In this document: piece by piece, positions 1 through 11,695 of the stretch | Numbering within the stretch: position 1 is the stretch's first letter | How the letters are laid out: each line of letters opens with the position of its first letter | Origin: Congeria kusceri | Lineage: Eukaryota; Mollusca; Bivalvia; Myida; Dreissenidae | Direction: 5' to 3' | Length of the DNA stretch: 64,000 nt | Assembly (NCBI GenBank): GCA_027627225.1 | Contig: CM051026.1 | Location: 631,501-695,500, forward strand | Program-made: the position numbers and the translations under genes | Notes under the pieces: generated by a model | Databases searched by the model: none | Seen by the model: the letters and a program-made list of their open reading frames with translations, nothing else | Told to the model about the DNA's origin: nothing

Positions 1-295
1 AATTATCGTTGTTAAACTACCCAATAAAAAACTAAACAAGAAGTTCCAATTCTGAGCGGATCATGGTAAAAAGTTGTTCCAATTACAATTGTAAAAATAT
101 ATGTCAGATCATGTTGAATCGAAATAATTTTTGCATTATCGTTGTTTATCGGCCAATAAACAACTCTTTGTCGTCACATGCGTGGCTATGAAACAAATTG
201 GGCTTACGCCCTAGTGGTTTAATTCCTACGCATCAGAACTATAGATCGTTGTTCATTGGCCAATAAACAACGATAAATCGAAACTTATTTCTTAA
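1..295 (+). repeat. Nested-palindrome foldback repeat, copy 1 (5' cut by window)
   Basis: One of eight family members in the window. The family has two adjacent inverted-repeat modules. Module 1 is bounded by ATTCTAACATGAT and ATCATGTTAGAAT; here its left end is outside the window. Module 2 is bounded by GAAATAATTTTCG and CGAAAATTATTTC and contains the short palindrome GTTGTTTATCGGCC + AATAAACAAC at both ends (here 141-164 and about 245-273). A TTCTGATGCGT...ACGCATCAGAA stem lies between them. No coding capacity. It looks like a non-autonomous foldback DNA element. Confidence 0.8.
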
Positions 296-896
296 ATATT
301 ACAGAAACATGTATTTCTTAATGACTTCCCACATAATATTTTCGACAGTTAAAAACGCTGCGTGATATGGTAATGAGTCTATGTTGCAATATTCTTGTAT
401 AAAAATATACATTGTCGGAATGTCTAGTTCATATCGATATATAATAATAAATTCTATTTTACAAAATCCATTTACAAATAATATAAAGTTTTGACCCAAA
501 TTGACCAGTGTCTTAATTAATGCTTTTAATTTCAGTTTGAAAGTTGATGCATTTTCACGTTCTTCATATAGTTTCTGAGTTTGGCAATGTGATTCTGGCT
601 CAGCACATGCAGTTTAATGTTGTCCTTTAGTTATTAATTTTATCCCAACACTAACATGTATAACATGCAACTTATGTATTTGAAGTTCAATTGTTAAACT
701 ATAGATGGTGAAGCATAAATAATTATTGCATCATTTGTTTGCTAAATTGTCTGTTCAACGAAATATACCATTTTGCACATTGTTTTATCTAAAAAAAGTA
801 TATACCTTTTTGCATATACATATATGAACATTTGTATTTTGACTGAAATCGAAATGTACGGCATTTTCAAGAAATCCGACACAATATAATTATATA

Positions 897-2617
897 CTCA
901 ACAAAAAAGAAAGTATCCACTCATATATTTTATTGTTTTTCGATACCTGTATGTCATATTTAAACATAAAATAAAGTCGATGTACCGTTAATCATCTTTC
1001 AATAAAATGCTATATTTTTTTAAAAATTATTTCCATATTTATGGTCAAACATAGTACACAAACGTAACCAGTTTAAAAATCAAAATCACAAAGAACATAG
1101 TCAAAGCAAAAAAAGAAAGTATTCACTTTTAAACATCTGTATCTTAAAAAACATGAATTTTATTAGATTTCTTATTTATGACTATCGATTTAAAGAGCAT
1201 ATTCTTCCACATTCAATATAATGTGCATTTTTACTGTTAAACCATACATTTAGTACCAAATAGCCCACCAAAACTCGATTACCAATTGTGTAGTGAATTT
1301 TGTGTATGTTGTGATTGAAATTGATACTGTGTGGATAGTCGGTTCATAAAATCATCCAAATCATGTGAAATTACCATATCATGTTTAAATATGGACTAGT
1401 GAAACCAGGCTCTTGGTATCCTGCGAGCAAGACTGATTTTAACTGACATAAGTCGATGGTTTAATGGCACAAGGGCGACAATTAACTGTCTACGCACACG
1501 TTCCTGTTTTGTGATTTTTAGACTGTTGGCGCAAGCCAACAGGATTTAGTAGGTGTATTCTGAAATCGGTCTTGAGGGAACTACTTCTTTACTTTGCAGG
1601 CTACGAGTCAGTGAATCGATAAAGTACTGAGCTTAGCTCGTTGAGCAGTGAGGCTTCCTGTTATCGATGCTACTTTCTATGAATTTATGACAAGAAATAG
1701 ATCTGACTTTAAACACTAATACACAATAATAGTTATCCATTCAGTCCACATCTACAAGTGAATTCATGTTATGTCTATTCACATAGGTATGATGGCGTAT
1801 CTGTTTGTGCCGTTAACTGGCGAACTGTGTATTGCAGTTTAACAGTGTATTGAGTCAGTACATATAGCGGAGCGATCGTAACGACTCGATTGACGATTGC
1901 TATTTTTTTGACGTATGCATAAGAATTATTGAAAAGCATTGTTCTTCTAAAGATAGTTTTGAATGTATTTTACAAACTCAACTTATTTTTATTTAAATTG
2001 GTGATAAATAGCACTGAATATTGATTCGCACTTATAAGGTTCGTCGAATTGTTTTACCGTTGTAGATTGACGTGTATGCATATAACTCTGTTTGCTTTTT
2101 AAAATAGTTTGCACAAAAATATTTGCCTCCCACGAATTACAAAAAATAATGATGAGAATATCGTAGAATTAGACGAGCGCTATATTAGTTATAATTTTCA
2201 AAAAAAGTGGCCTGGATCTCCATTTTCAATTAGGTTAAATGCCAGCTTATACCAATTTATTTTATGCGGAGTGTATAGTTATGAGTTTTGAGATTTTTTT
2301 GTAGAAATGATATACCAGACAGGTGACTTACTTCAATAAATGTTCCGTATAATAAAAATACTCTCATAATTCATTTGCTCTTAGTTTCTTTTGTCGCCAA
2401 CAGTCTTTCTACGCTGTCAGCGTTTTGATTATTTTTGCACCTGTTAAGTTTTTGCTTTGTGTTTAACCATAAATATGGAATTGATTCAGAAACAAATAAT
2501 AACATTTTATTGAAATATGATTAAAGTTTCATTGACTTTATTGTTTGTTTAAATATTACATACAGGTATCGAAAAACATGAAAATATATTAGTGGATACT
2601 TTCTTTTTGTTGTTGAG
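897..2617. mobile_element. TA-flanked TIR transposon, Tc1/mariner-like, non-autonomous, copy 1
   Basis: Inverted ends start CTCAACAAAAAAGAAAGTAT and are flanked by TA on both sides (895-896 and 2618-2619), as expected for Tc1/mariner insertion. The inverted similarity runs inward about 180 bp, with small gaps, to the CCATATTTATGG motif at about 1030 and 2470. A second AAAAAAGAAAGTATTCACTTTT motif near 1110 repeats the terminal motif, recalling the direct-repeat transposase sites of IR/DR-type Tc1 elements. The 1.7-kb interior has no transposase-like frame. Superfamily assignment is inferred from ends and flanks only. Confidence 0.7.
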
Positions 2618-2875
2618 TATATATGCTTGTACTTGTATGTAACTAATTTATACGATAAAATATGGTCCTATATTCCTAAAATCTCTATACATCTGGCATT
2701 GCATTTTTTCTCCTAAGACTCAGGAATATACAGTTTTACCATACAGAAAAATACAAAACTAAAGAACACTACGGAACCGGAATTATGTCCCTTTAACTTT
2801 GCCACACACTGCCGTCCTAAGAAATAGTGCAACAGTAGCAGAAATCCAATTATTATTTTTCAGTTTATTCAATTT

Positions 2876-4250
2876 GGTGGTCTCTTAATGCTTTGTGACT
2901 TGCAAAGGCAGCTGGTCGTTGGTTGTACATGTATGTATGTGATGTACCTAAGTAATCATCCTATAGCATACACACATACACATTTTGTATGTTCATGAAG
3001 AATAAAGGAAAAATACATGAGTTTTAGAAAGATTTATTGTATTAACTTCTTAATTTTATGTTATATTACAATGTACATGTTTTATTTTACACAAGTGCAT
3101 TAAATAACATAATGGCATACATTCATCTGCATGTACCTGTACATGCATTTACATGATAGATTTGAATACATGTATATACATAACATATAAACATACATGT
3201 ATTTACATACATTGATTTTAATATAATATAATATGATATTTACACACATACACAAGCATACACGCACTTATATTCAATCACTAACAGGGTCTCAATCTTT
3301 GTCTGCTTCACCTTCTCTCCATTTATTGCAATCTCCCCTAACGCATAACTAGTGTCCCATCAATGAGTGTAAAAGCTTATGGTGTCCCTTTTTCACCGCC
3401 CATTGTTTCATTTTTCTGTTCATGTCGCAGACCTCGCTTATGGTGAGTGATGGTTCTGGTGGATTCGTCTTCGGCGTTTCTACTGCTGGGTTGGATTCTT
3501 TGTTTGATTCACTTCCACTTGCTGCCTCCTCATAGTACATGTAATATAAGAGGATCAAATTGAAATGCATTTCTACAATAAATATAACGTATACACTTTC
3601 GTTTTATTATGTTTTATTTTTCAGTAAACAACTACAATTGACTTATCATTTTGGCTTTAAAATTATTACATTCTTACATATAAAATTATCATCTTGAAAA
3701 TGCGGACAGAGAAAATTAATATAAATTGACTTTTAACACATGAATTTAAGTTATAATTACTTTTGAACACAACCGTTCAGATCGTTTTCATGTGCAACTA
3801 ATCATACAGTCTGTTTGATATTTTGCAACTAGTCGTACAGTCGAGTCACGTTGGGTGTGGTTGGACAAAATGTTTGATTTCTCCGCGCAAAACCTATTTG
3901 ATTTGTAAGTAATTTATTTATCACTTTTTACTCAAAAATTCGCCAAAACCATCGTCACAATTAAATATATGGCTACAAACTTATTATTTTTATTTCAAAA
4001 ATCGAAACACTAAGTGATCATGTCTGCTAAAACAAGTACTCTTAAAATACTAGGCATAATCGCCAGAATATATTTACGTAATGTCATTATATGTTTTCGG
4101 AGAACTTAATTGTATTTATATTCTGCTTCGAAGAAAATAAAAAATTAAAAAAGTGTTTCACTTACTGCGTTTTCTGATGTTTGCAAGATACTGATCATCG
4201 GCGTACAGATCACCAACTTCCGGGTTAGCTTACTGTACGATTATACACTG
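2876..4250. other. Unique-looking AT-rich interval between the duplicated segments
   Basis: AT-rich with ACATGTA-type simple sequence at 2990-3230. On the minus strand 3352-3570 has an open frame ending in EVCDMNRKMKQWAVKKGHHK-like sequence with GC content above its surroundings, and AATAAA lies just downstream near 3325. It could be a terminal exon, but I recognise no family and cannot fix an acceptor site. Nothing else supportable was seen. Confidence 0.3.
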
Positions 4251-4251
4251 T

Positions 4252-4531
4252 GGTGATGCGGGGTTATAGTGACGGGTGGTTGTGTTACGCGCGTCGTTGT
4301 GACACGGGGTTGTGTTACTTTCGTTGTAGTGACGCGTGATTGTTTTACGTGCGTTATAGTGACGCCTCGTTGTGTTACGTGCGTTGTAGTGACACGTGTT
4401 TGTGTTGCGTGGATATAACACGTAGTTGTGTGTCGTGGATGTGACACGTGGGTGTGACGCGTCTTTGTGACACGTGGTTGTGTTGCATGGATGCGACACG
4501 TTGTTGTGCTGTGTGGGTATGACGCATTGTT
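4252..4531 (+). repeat. 13-mer minisatellite family, locus 1 (degenerate)
   Basis: Degenerate tandem array. The right half reads as 13-base blocks such as GATGTGACACGTG and GTTGTGTTGCATG; the left half has a period near 30 made of two related blocks (GTTGTGTTACGTGC and a longer partner ending GTGACGC). The G/T-rich strand is on plus. It belongs with the arrays at 17.8, 25, 30 and 34 kb. Minus-strand open frames across it, rich in Thr, His and Asn, are by-products of a period not divisible by three. Confidence 0.75.
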
Positions 4532-4636
4532 TACTGACATATTAATATAGAGGATTTGCCAAGCACATGTTCCATAGTGTTTTAAACACAAATGTTTACG
4601 TAGAGTTATCTTCAATTTAAGTCAAGAATAACATAA

Positions 4637-4975
4637 AACTCTTATTCTAATTTAATACTCGCTAATTTTTCTAAAGAACAAAATCATCGTTGTTTAACTA
4701 CCAAATAAACAATGCATAAAGAAGTTCCGATTCTGAGCGGAGCATAGTAAAAAGTAGTTCCAATTACGGTTGCAATAATATATGTCAAATCATAATAGAA
4801 GCGAAATAATGTTCGCATTATCATTGTTTATCAGCCAATAAATAACTCTTTGTCGTTCCGATGTGTGGCTATTAAACAACTTGGGCTAATACCCTCGTGG
4901 TTTAATTCCTACGCATCAGAACTCCAAATCGTTGTTTACTGGCCGATACACAACGATAAATCAAAAATTATTTGT
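4637..4975 (+). repeat. Nested-palindrome foldback repeat, copy 2
   Basis: Full-length but diverged member. The upstream AGAACAAAATCATCGTTG block, the middle GTCAAATCATAATAGAAGCG junction and module 2 (about 4803-4973) with its two GTTGTTTA palindromes are all visible. Module ends are less perfect than in copies 1 and 3, so it is probably an older insertion. Confidence 0.75.
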
Positions 4976-5561
4976 TACATAAATATGGAATCCTTATTGC
5001 ATTTATGCAAATCACAAGGCAGCGCCTTTAAAGTTGGTAACAGGGAATAACATATTATTGTTACCGAAATTTACGTATGAGAATGCACGAGGTTTTACAG
5101 GAAATCAGTCGTTAAAGTAACGGTACATTAGTTTCATGTGCGCCTTGTGTTGTATGAACACACAAGTTTAGGTAGGAATTATAGTATTTTGGACAGTTTA
5201 TCTGCTGTTAATTTTCACGCTTTAGTGGAATTTAATTTTATAAACTTGTGCGCAACGTGTTCAAACTGCGAATTACTTTTTGGACTTATTATGTGAATAT
5301 TTCTTTATTATTTCCATCATTATTTGTGAACATTTTGTGGCTGGTGGCACGAAACTGCAAACAAGAACGTGGACTGTGCAACGCGGCAGCGCTGTTGTCG
5401 GGAAAAGGAAGTCAGCAAAGATAAGTTGTGTTTTAAGTTTTATATGAAAAATAGTTCAATTCAACATGGACATGTTTGTCAGCTTGGTATTTTCCATTTG
5501 CGCGGATTACACAGTATCTATATATTTTAGTGAATAGAAAACATTATTAACTGTATAAAAT
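4976..5561. other. Non-repetitive AT-rich interval
   Basis: I see no repeat, RNA or convincing coding signal here. It separates foldback copy 2 from duplicated segment B. Confidence 0.4.
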
Positions 5562-5898
5562 TCTAACATGATAGACGCTATTTTTTCTATAGACACAGAA
5601 CAAAATTATCGTTGTTAAACTACCCAATAAAAAACTAAACAAGAAGTTCCAATTCTGAGCGGATCATGGTAAAAAGTTGTTCCAATTACAATTGTAAAAA
5701 TATATGTCAGATCATGTTGAATCGAAATAATTTTTGCATTATCGTTGTTTATCGGCCAATAAACAACTCTTTGTCGTCACATGCGTGGCTATGAAACAAA
5801 TTGGGCTTACGCCCTAGTGGTTTAATTCCTACGCATCAGAATTATAGATCGTTGTTCATTGGCCAATAAACAACGATAAATCGAAACTTATTTCTTAA
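5562..5898 (+). repeat. Nested-palindrome foldback repeat, copy 3
   Basis: Near-identical to copy 1 and showing the left end that copy 1 lacks: ATTCTAACATGATAGACGC, then AGACACAGAACAAAATTATC. Both modules are present. The part from 5604 onward belongs to duplicated segment B. Confidence 0.8.
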
Positions 5899-8483
5899 AT
5901 ATTACAGAAACATGTATTTCTTAATGACTTCCCACATAATATTTTCGACAGTTAAAAACGCTGCGTGATATGGTAATGAGTCTATGTTGCAATATTCTTG
6001 TATAAAAATATACATTGTCGGAATGTCTAGTTCATATCGATATATAATAATAAATTCTATTTTACAAAATCCATTTACAAATAATATAAAGTTTTGACCC
6101 AAATTGACCAGTGTCTTAATTAATGCTTTTAATTTCAGTTTGAAAGTTGATGCATTTTCACGTTCTTCATATAGTTTCTGAGTTTGGCAATGTGATTCTG
6201 GCTCAGCACATGCAGTTTAATGTTGTCCTTTTGTTATTAATTTTATCCCAACACTAACATGTATAACATGCAACTTATGTATTTGAAGTTCAATTGTTAA
6301 ACTATAGATGGTGAAGCATAAATAATTATTGCATCATTTGTTTGCTAAATTGTCTGTTCAACGAAATATACCATTTTGCACATTGTTTGATCTAAAAACG
6401 TATATACCTTTTAGCATATACATATATGAACATTTGTATTTTGACTGAAATCGAAATGTACGGCATTTTCAAGAAAATCCGACACAATATAATTATATAC
6501 TCAACAAAAAAGAAAGTATCCACTCATATATTTTATTGTTTTTCGATACCTGTATGTCATATTTAAACATAAAATAAAGTCGATGTACCGTTAATCATCG
6601 TTCAATAAAATGCTTTTTTTTTTTTTTTTTAAATTATTTCCATATTTATGGTCAAACATAGTACACAAACGTAACCAGTTTAAAAATCAAAATCACAAAG
6701 AACATAGTCAAAACAAAAAAAGAAAGTATTCACTTTTAAACATCTGTATCTTAAAAAACATGAATTTTATTAGATTTCTTATTTATGACTATCGATTTAA
6801 AGAGCATATTCTTCCACATTCAATATAATGTGCATTTTTTACTGTTAAACCATACATTTAGTACCAAATAGCCCACCAAAACTCGATTACCAATTGTGTA
6901 GTGAATTTTGTGCAAGTTGTGATTGAAATTGATACTGTGTGGATAGTTGGTTCATAAAATCATCCAAATCATGTGAAATTACCATATCATGTTTAAATAT
7001 GGACTAGTGAAACCAGGCTCTTGGTATCCTGCGAGCAAGACTGATTTTAACTGACATAAGTCGATGGTTTAATGGCACAAGGGCGACAATTAACTGTCTA
7101 CGCACACGTTCCTGTTTTGTGATTTTTAGACTGTTGGCGCAAGCCAACAGGATTTAGTAGGTGTATTCTGAAATCGGTCTTGAGGGAACTACTTCTTTAC
7201 TTTGCAGGCTACGAGTCAGTGAATCGATAAAGTACTGAGCTTAGCTCGTTGAGCAGTGAGGCTTCCTGTTATCGATGCTACTTTCTATGAATTTATGACG
7301 AGAAATAGATCTGACTTTAAACACTAATACACAATAATAGTTATCCATTCAGTCCACATCTACAAGTGAATTCATGTTATGTCTATTCACATAGGTATGA
7401 TGGCGTATCTGTTTGTCCGTTAACTGGCGAACTGTGTATTGCAGTTTAACAGTGTATTGAGTCAGTACATATAGCGGAGCGATCGTAACGACTCGATTGA
7501 CGATTGCTATTTTTTTGACGTATGCATAAGAATTATTGAAAAGCATTGTTCTTCTAAAGATAGTTTTGAATGTATTTTACAAACTCAACTTATTTTTATT
7601 TAAATTGGTGATAAATAGCACTGAATATTGATTCGCACTTATAAGGTTCGTCGAATTGTTTTACCCGTTGTAGATTGACGTGTATGCATATAACTCTGTT
7701 TGCTTTTTAAAATAGTTTGCACAAAAATATTTGCCTCCCACGAATTACAAAAAATAATGATGAGAATATCGTAGAATTAGACGAGCGCTATATTAGTTAT
7801 AATTTTCAAAAAAAGTGGCCTGGATCTCCATTTTCAATTAGGTTAAATGCCAGCTTATACCAATTTATTTTATGCGGAGTGTATAGTTATGAGTTTTGAG
7901 ATTTTTTTGTAGAAATGATATACCAGACAGGTGACTTACTTCAATAAATGTTCCGTATAATAAAAATACTCTCATAATTCATTTGCTCTTAGTTTCTTTT
8001 GTCGCCAACAGTCTTTCTACGCTGTCAGCGTTTTGATTATTTTTGCACCTGTTAAGTTTTTGCTTTGTGTTTAACCATAAATATGGAATTGATTCAGAAA
8101 CAAATAATAACATTTTATTGAAATATGATTAAAGTTTCATTGACTTTATTGTTTGTTTAAATATTACATACAGGTATCGAAAAACATGAAAATATATTAG
8201 TGGATACTTTCTTTTTGTTGTTGAGTATATATGCTTGTACTTGTATGTAACTAATTTATACGATAAAATATGGTCCTATATTCCTAAAATCTCTATACAT
8301 CTGGCATTGCATTTTTTCTCCTAAGACTCAGGAATATACAGTTTTACCATACAGAGAAATACAAAACTAAAGAACACTACGGAACCGGAATTATGTCCCT
8401 TTAACTTTGCCACACACTGCCGTCCTAAGAAATAGTGCAACAGTAGCAGAAATACAATTATTATTTTTCAGTTTATTCAATTT
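5604..8483. repeat. 2.9-kb duplicated segment, copy B
   Basis: Near-identical to 1-2875, differing by scattered single-base changes and short indels, so the duplication is young. Left of 5604 the foldback repeat continues. Right of 8483 the sequence switches directly into a decayed Tc1 transposase region absent after copy A. Orientation is the same in both copies. Confidence 0.9.
6500..8225. mobile_element. TA-flanked TIR transposon, Tc1/mariner-like, non-autonomous, copy 2
   Basis: Same element as 897-2617, with ends CTCAAC...GTTGAG flanked by TA at 6498-6499 and 8226-8227. It is a few bases longer because of a poly-T expansion near 6614-6630. Because its flanks are also shared with copy 1, it was copied with the segment rather than inserted independently. 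Confidence 0.7.
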
Positions 8484-8499
8484 TGAATTGCTTGCGAAC

Positions 8500-9030
8500 T
8501 AAGTTCGTTGAATCCTGGATACACCGCTGTGTGACGGTGTTCCGTGCTTAGAGACGATCTACTTAGGTTCTTGTTCTGGTGTCACATGCATCCCACGTTC
8601 CTTCCCAACTCATTACAGCATCGTATTAATGTTTAGATTTCCTGCCCAGACCATCATTGTTCCATCCCACCCTGGCCGCTCTTCCAGACGACATTTGTGA
8701 AACTCCAGCCATGCATGCGCTCTGTCGTCATTTCCTGTTACGGTGAAGCGGGACCACCCGGTGACGACAGTGTTAGCCCAGGCCGCCCTTGGACGTCGAG
8801 CATGTCGTCTGGTCTAACCCAACCGCAGTTGATGGTGTCTCGACGTAAATTTGTAGTCAGACGTCTACGCCGCAGGTCATATTCACGTCATCGTCTACGT
8901 ACCGTCGCGTCGCTGTGGCTCGCTGTTTTCTATGCATTCTGGGATGGGTTAGAATTATGTGTCTTGTTCAGTGATATCCTACTAGATCGTCCACGACAGC
9001 CTTTAACACTTCTGGTAGTGAGAAATTAAT
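8500..9030 (-). pseudogene. Decayed Tc1-like transposase remnant
   Basis: Minus-strand translation across several frames recovers Tc1 transposase landmarks in order. TVRRR lies near 8905-8930, then RRHARRPRAAWANT, GWSRFTVTGNDDRAHAW and finally TMMVWAGN near 8640-8660. In Tc1 transposases a stretch holding the second catalytic Asp (the FSDES region) lies between the W and the SRF; here W-S-R-F is contiguous, so that stretch appears deleted. Stops and frame changes interrupt the rest. The 110-aa plus-strand frame at 8697-9029 is its shadow. Confidence 0.65.
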
Positions 9031-10050
9031 CTCGAAATATTGTTATCGTCCTCGGAAGTGGATCTAATCCCGTGCTTTCTGTATTATAGACACGGGTTGA
9101 ATGCTTTGTTCGCCATGCATCACTGATTTTTATTCAACAATCATTATATGTTGTATTGATGAAAATAGTAAATAGCTCGACCTAGGATACCACTAACATT
9201 CGGTTAGAGCTAGATTTAAAGCATTTCTTTCATTAAAAAGTGTGTATTTTCATTTTGATGATTTGACACTTGTGGTATATACTGATTGCTTAATTCATAA
9301 TTTATTAGTGGTATTAACAAGGATGTAATCTGAAACTCTAAAATTTAAATTACGCCAGTTCCACATCAAAGACACGCTGGGTCATCCATTAACACATTCA
9401 TTTTGTCTTGGTTCTTTCCCGGTGAACTTCTTCGCAATTTCGCAGCGGGCAACATTATTATTTATATTTATACAGACTTAAACCGTACAACATTAAAATC
9501 TTCAGTTTATTCAGAGCTGTAAAGCTGCATCACATATTATTAATTATTGCAATGCTAGTATATTTCGACATTGCGATTTGTTGACCACCTTGAAATGTCC
9601 AGTTTTGTCATTCGTCAAAGTTTAAAATTGCGTAAATGACGCATAAGAACGGCGTTTTAATGGGACCAGTGCATCGATTGACAAATGGACAATTTTCTGT
9701 CACAGATTTGCTACAAAATACGAAACACAAAACGTTGAATTAATGAATTGCAGAAGGTGTTGAACTGGTTGACGGACAATGTGGGACCATAAACGTGTCC
9801 TTAAAGGGGCACATCGTGATAAATATATGTGTTTATCATTATATTGCGATGTACAAATATTTGTTTTACAAAGTGCATATTGTCGCATTGGTGTTGTGCA
9901 GTTACGTGCTTCATTTTGTAACCAGAAATCTTTCCCTGTCAATTGTTTTTATGAAAGAACTGAATGAAATTTATTTGGACATTGACTGATTTGAAAGTTT
10001 GAAATTTTGCTGTGATGTTCTCAAAGGACATCGTTAGTTAACTTGTGTGC
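9031..10050. other. AT-rich interval without recognised features
   Basis: Short overlapping frames on both strands around 9700-9990 have no recognisable motif. I see no tandem repeat or RNA gene. Confidence 0.4.
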
Positions 10051-10054
10051 GTGT

Positions 10055-10745
10055 TCGCCTGTGAACAGATCCGTGTTCGCTTATGGATGTGTGCGTGTTC
10101 GCCCGTAAACCTGTGCCTGTTCGCCTATGAACATGTGCGTGTTCGCGTGTGAACGTGTGCGTGTTCGCCTATTAACGTGTGCGTGTTCGCCTTAAACGTG
10201 TGCGTGTTCGCGTGTGAACGTGTTCGTGTGAACGTATGCATGTGAACGTGTGCGTTTTTACGCGTAAACGTGTTCGCATGTGGTTCTGTGCCTGTTCGCC
10301 TGTCAACGTGTGCGTGTTCGCCTTACAACGTGTGCGTGCGAACGTGTGCGTGTTCGCCTATAAACGTGTTCACGTTCGCCTGTAAAAGTGTGCGTGTTCG
10401 GGTGTTAACGTGTGCGTGTTATCGTATGAACGTGTGCTTGTTCGCCTATAAACGTGTGTATGTTCGCCTATGAAGGTGGGCGTGTTCGCCTATGAACGTT
10501 CGCGTGTTCGCATATGAACGTGCGCGTGTTCGCCTATTAACGTGCGCGTGTTGGCCTATGAAGGTGTGCGTGTTTGCCTCTGAAGGTGTACATGTTCGCC
10601 TATGAAGGTGTGCGCGTTCGCGTGTGCGTGCCGGCCTATGAACGTGTGCGTGTTCGCCTGTAAACGTGTGCGTGTTCGCCTGTGAAAGTGTGCGTGTCTG
10701 CCTATAAACATGTGCGTGTTCTCGTGTGCACCTGTGCATGTTCGA
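10055..10745 (+). repeat. 22-bp CpG-rich minisatellite
   Basis: About 30 copies of a 22-base unit containing GTGTGCGTGTTCGCC followed by a variable TATGAAC-type tail. Unit starts at 10091, 10113 and 10135 confirm the period. Units vary mainly in the tail. The array is CpG-dense in an AT-rich background, with the G/T-rich strand on plus. Minus-strand frames rich in Thr, His and Arg across it are repeat translations. Confidence 0.9.
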
Positions 10746-10965
10746 CTGTGAACCTGTTCTATTTTATGCAACGATTTTCAACTAATTCCTTGTGAAGTGA
10801 ACTTGGAAGGCATATTTGTAACGTATACATCGTAATATTTGGTTTTTCACCACGGGAGATATAATAATGAAGCGGACAGAATAACATCAGAATTTGTTTC
10901 TCTGACTTTAGAAATATGTTTTAACATGTTTTGCTGCACATTGCAACCACATTATATATATATAA

Positions 10966-11312
10966 GAAATAATTTTCGATTTATCGTTGTTTGTCGGCCA
11001 ATAAACAACGATTTGGAGTTCTGATGCGTAGGAATTAAATGCGTTAGCCCGAGCTGTTTAATAGCCACGCATCAGAACGACAAAGAATTGTTCATTGGTC
11101 GATAAACAACGATAATGCGAAAATTCTTTCGATTTTAACATGATTTAACATATATTATTGCAATTGTAATTGGAACTACTTTTTACTATGCTCCGCTCAG
11201 AATTGGGACTTCTTTTTGCGTTGTTTATTGGTAGTTTAACAACGATAATTTTGTTCTTTGTCTGTAGAAAAATTAGCGAGAATCTTGTTAGAATTGTACA
11301 TTAAGTACTAGT
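10966..11312 (-). repeat. Nested-palindrome foldback repeat, copy 4 (inverted)
   Basis: Reverse-orientation member: module 2 begins with GAAATAATTTTCG at 10966 and the outer AGACAAAGAACAAAATTATC block (reverse complement) ends near 11270. With copy 3 it forms an inverted pair about 5 kb apart with outer ends facing outward. Confidence 0.8.
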
Positions 11313-11695
11313 TGAATTTTATTTCCGTAGTATAATTAATTTTAAAGATTAACACAAATATTAACCATGTATACAATTATTTATTCGCCGCAAAAGTTCG
11401 TAGCAAAACCTTGTCTAGTTCTATGGAATTGTATGGAGTTATTGTGCTGGTTAGCTGTGTGAGGTGGTTTGGTGTAACTTAAATAAACATTTCATGTTAA
11501 TCGTTTAGTGCAAGAAATTCCTGTCTTGGCGTATTATAGGCAGTTAAGTATTTTCGTGACCACTTTGTACATTTCTTTTTAACGCGGTAAAGTGATTGTG
11601 AACCCAGTTGCATAGGTGAGCGATAATAGATATACACAAAATAAAACAAACAACGACACATATTTATTATAACAAACGATGGCTTATGTTTAGTT

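Larger units (their letters stand above)
1..2875. repeat. 2.9-kb duplicated segment, copy A (runs off left edge)
   Basis: Bases 1-2875 recur almost unchanged at 5604-8483. The offset is 5603 at the left and 5608 at the right, the difference being a few small indels such as a longer T run near 6614. Homology stops abruptly after a shared CAGTTTATTCAATTT. The true left boundary lies outside the window. Short open frames inside (299-499, 2109-2291) are conserved between copies only because the whole segment is, and resemble no protein I know. The segment contains a foldback repeat and a TIR element, so it is either a recent segmental duplication or one larger composite element present twice. Confidence 0.9.

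Noticed and set aside
299..499. Conserved 66-aa protein (also at 5902-6102)
   Set aside because: Identity reflects the recent segmental duplication of the whole region, not protein conservation.
10270..10771. Thr/His/Arg-rich frames on both strands
   Set aside because: Translations of the 22-bp tandem repeat with no start context, domain or splice signals.
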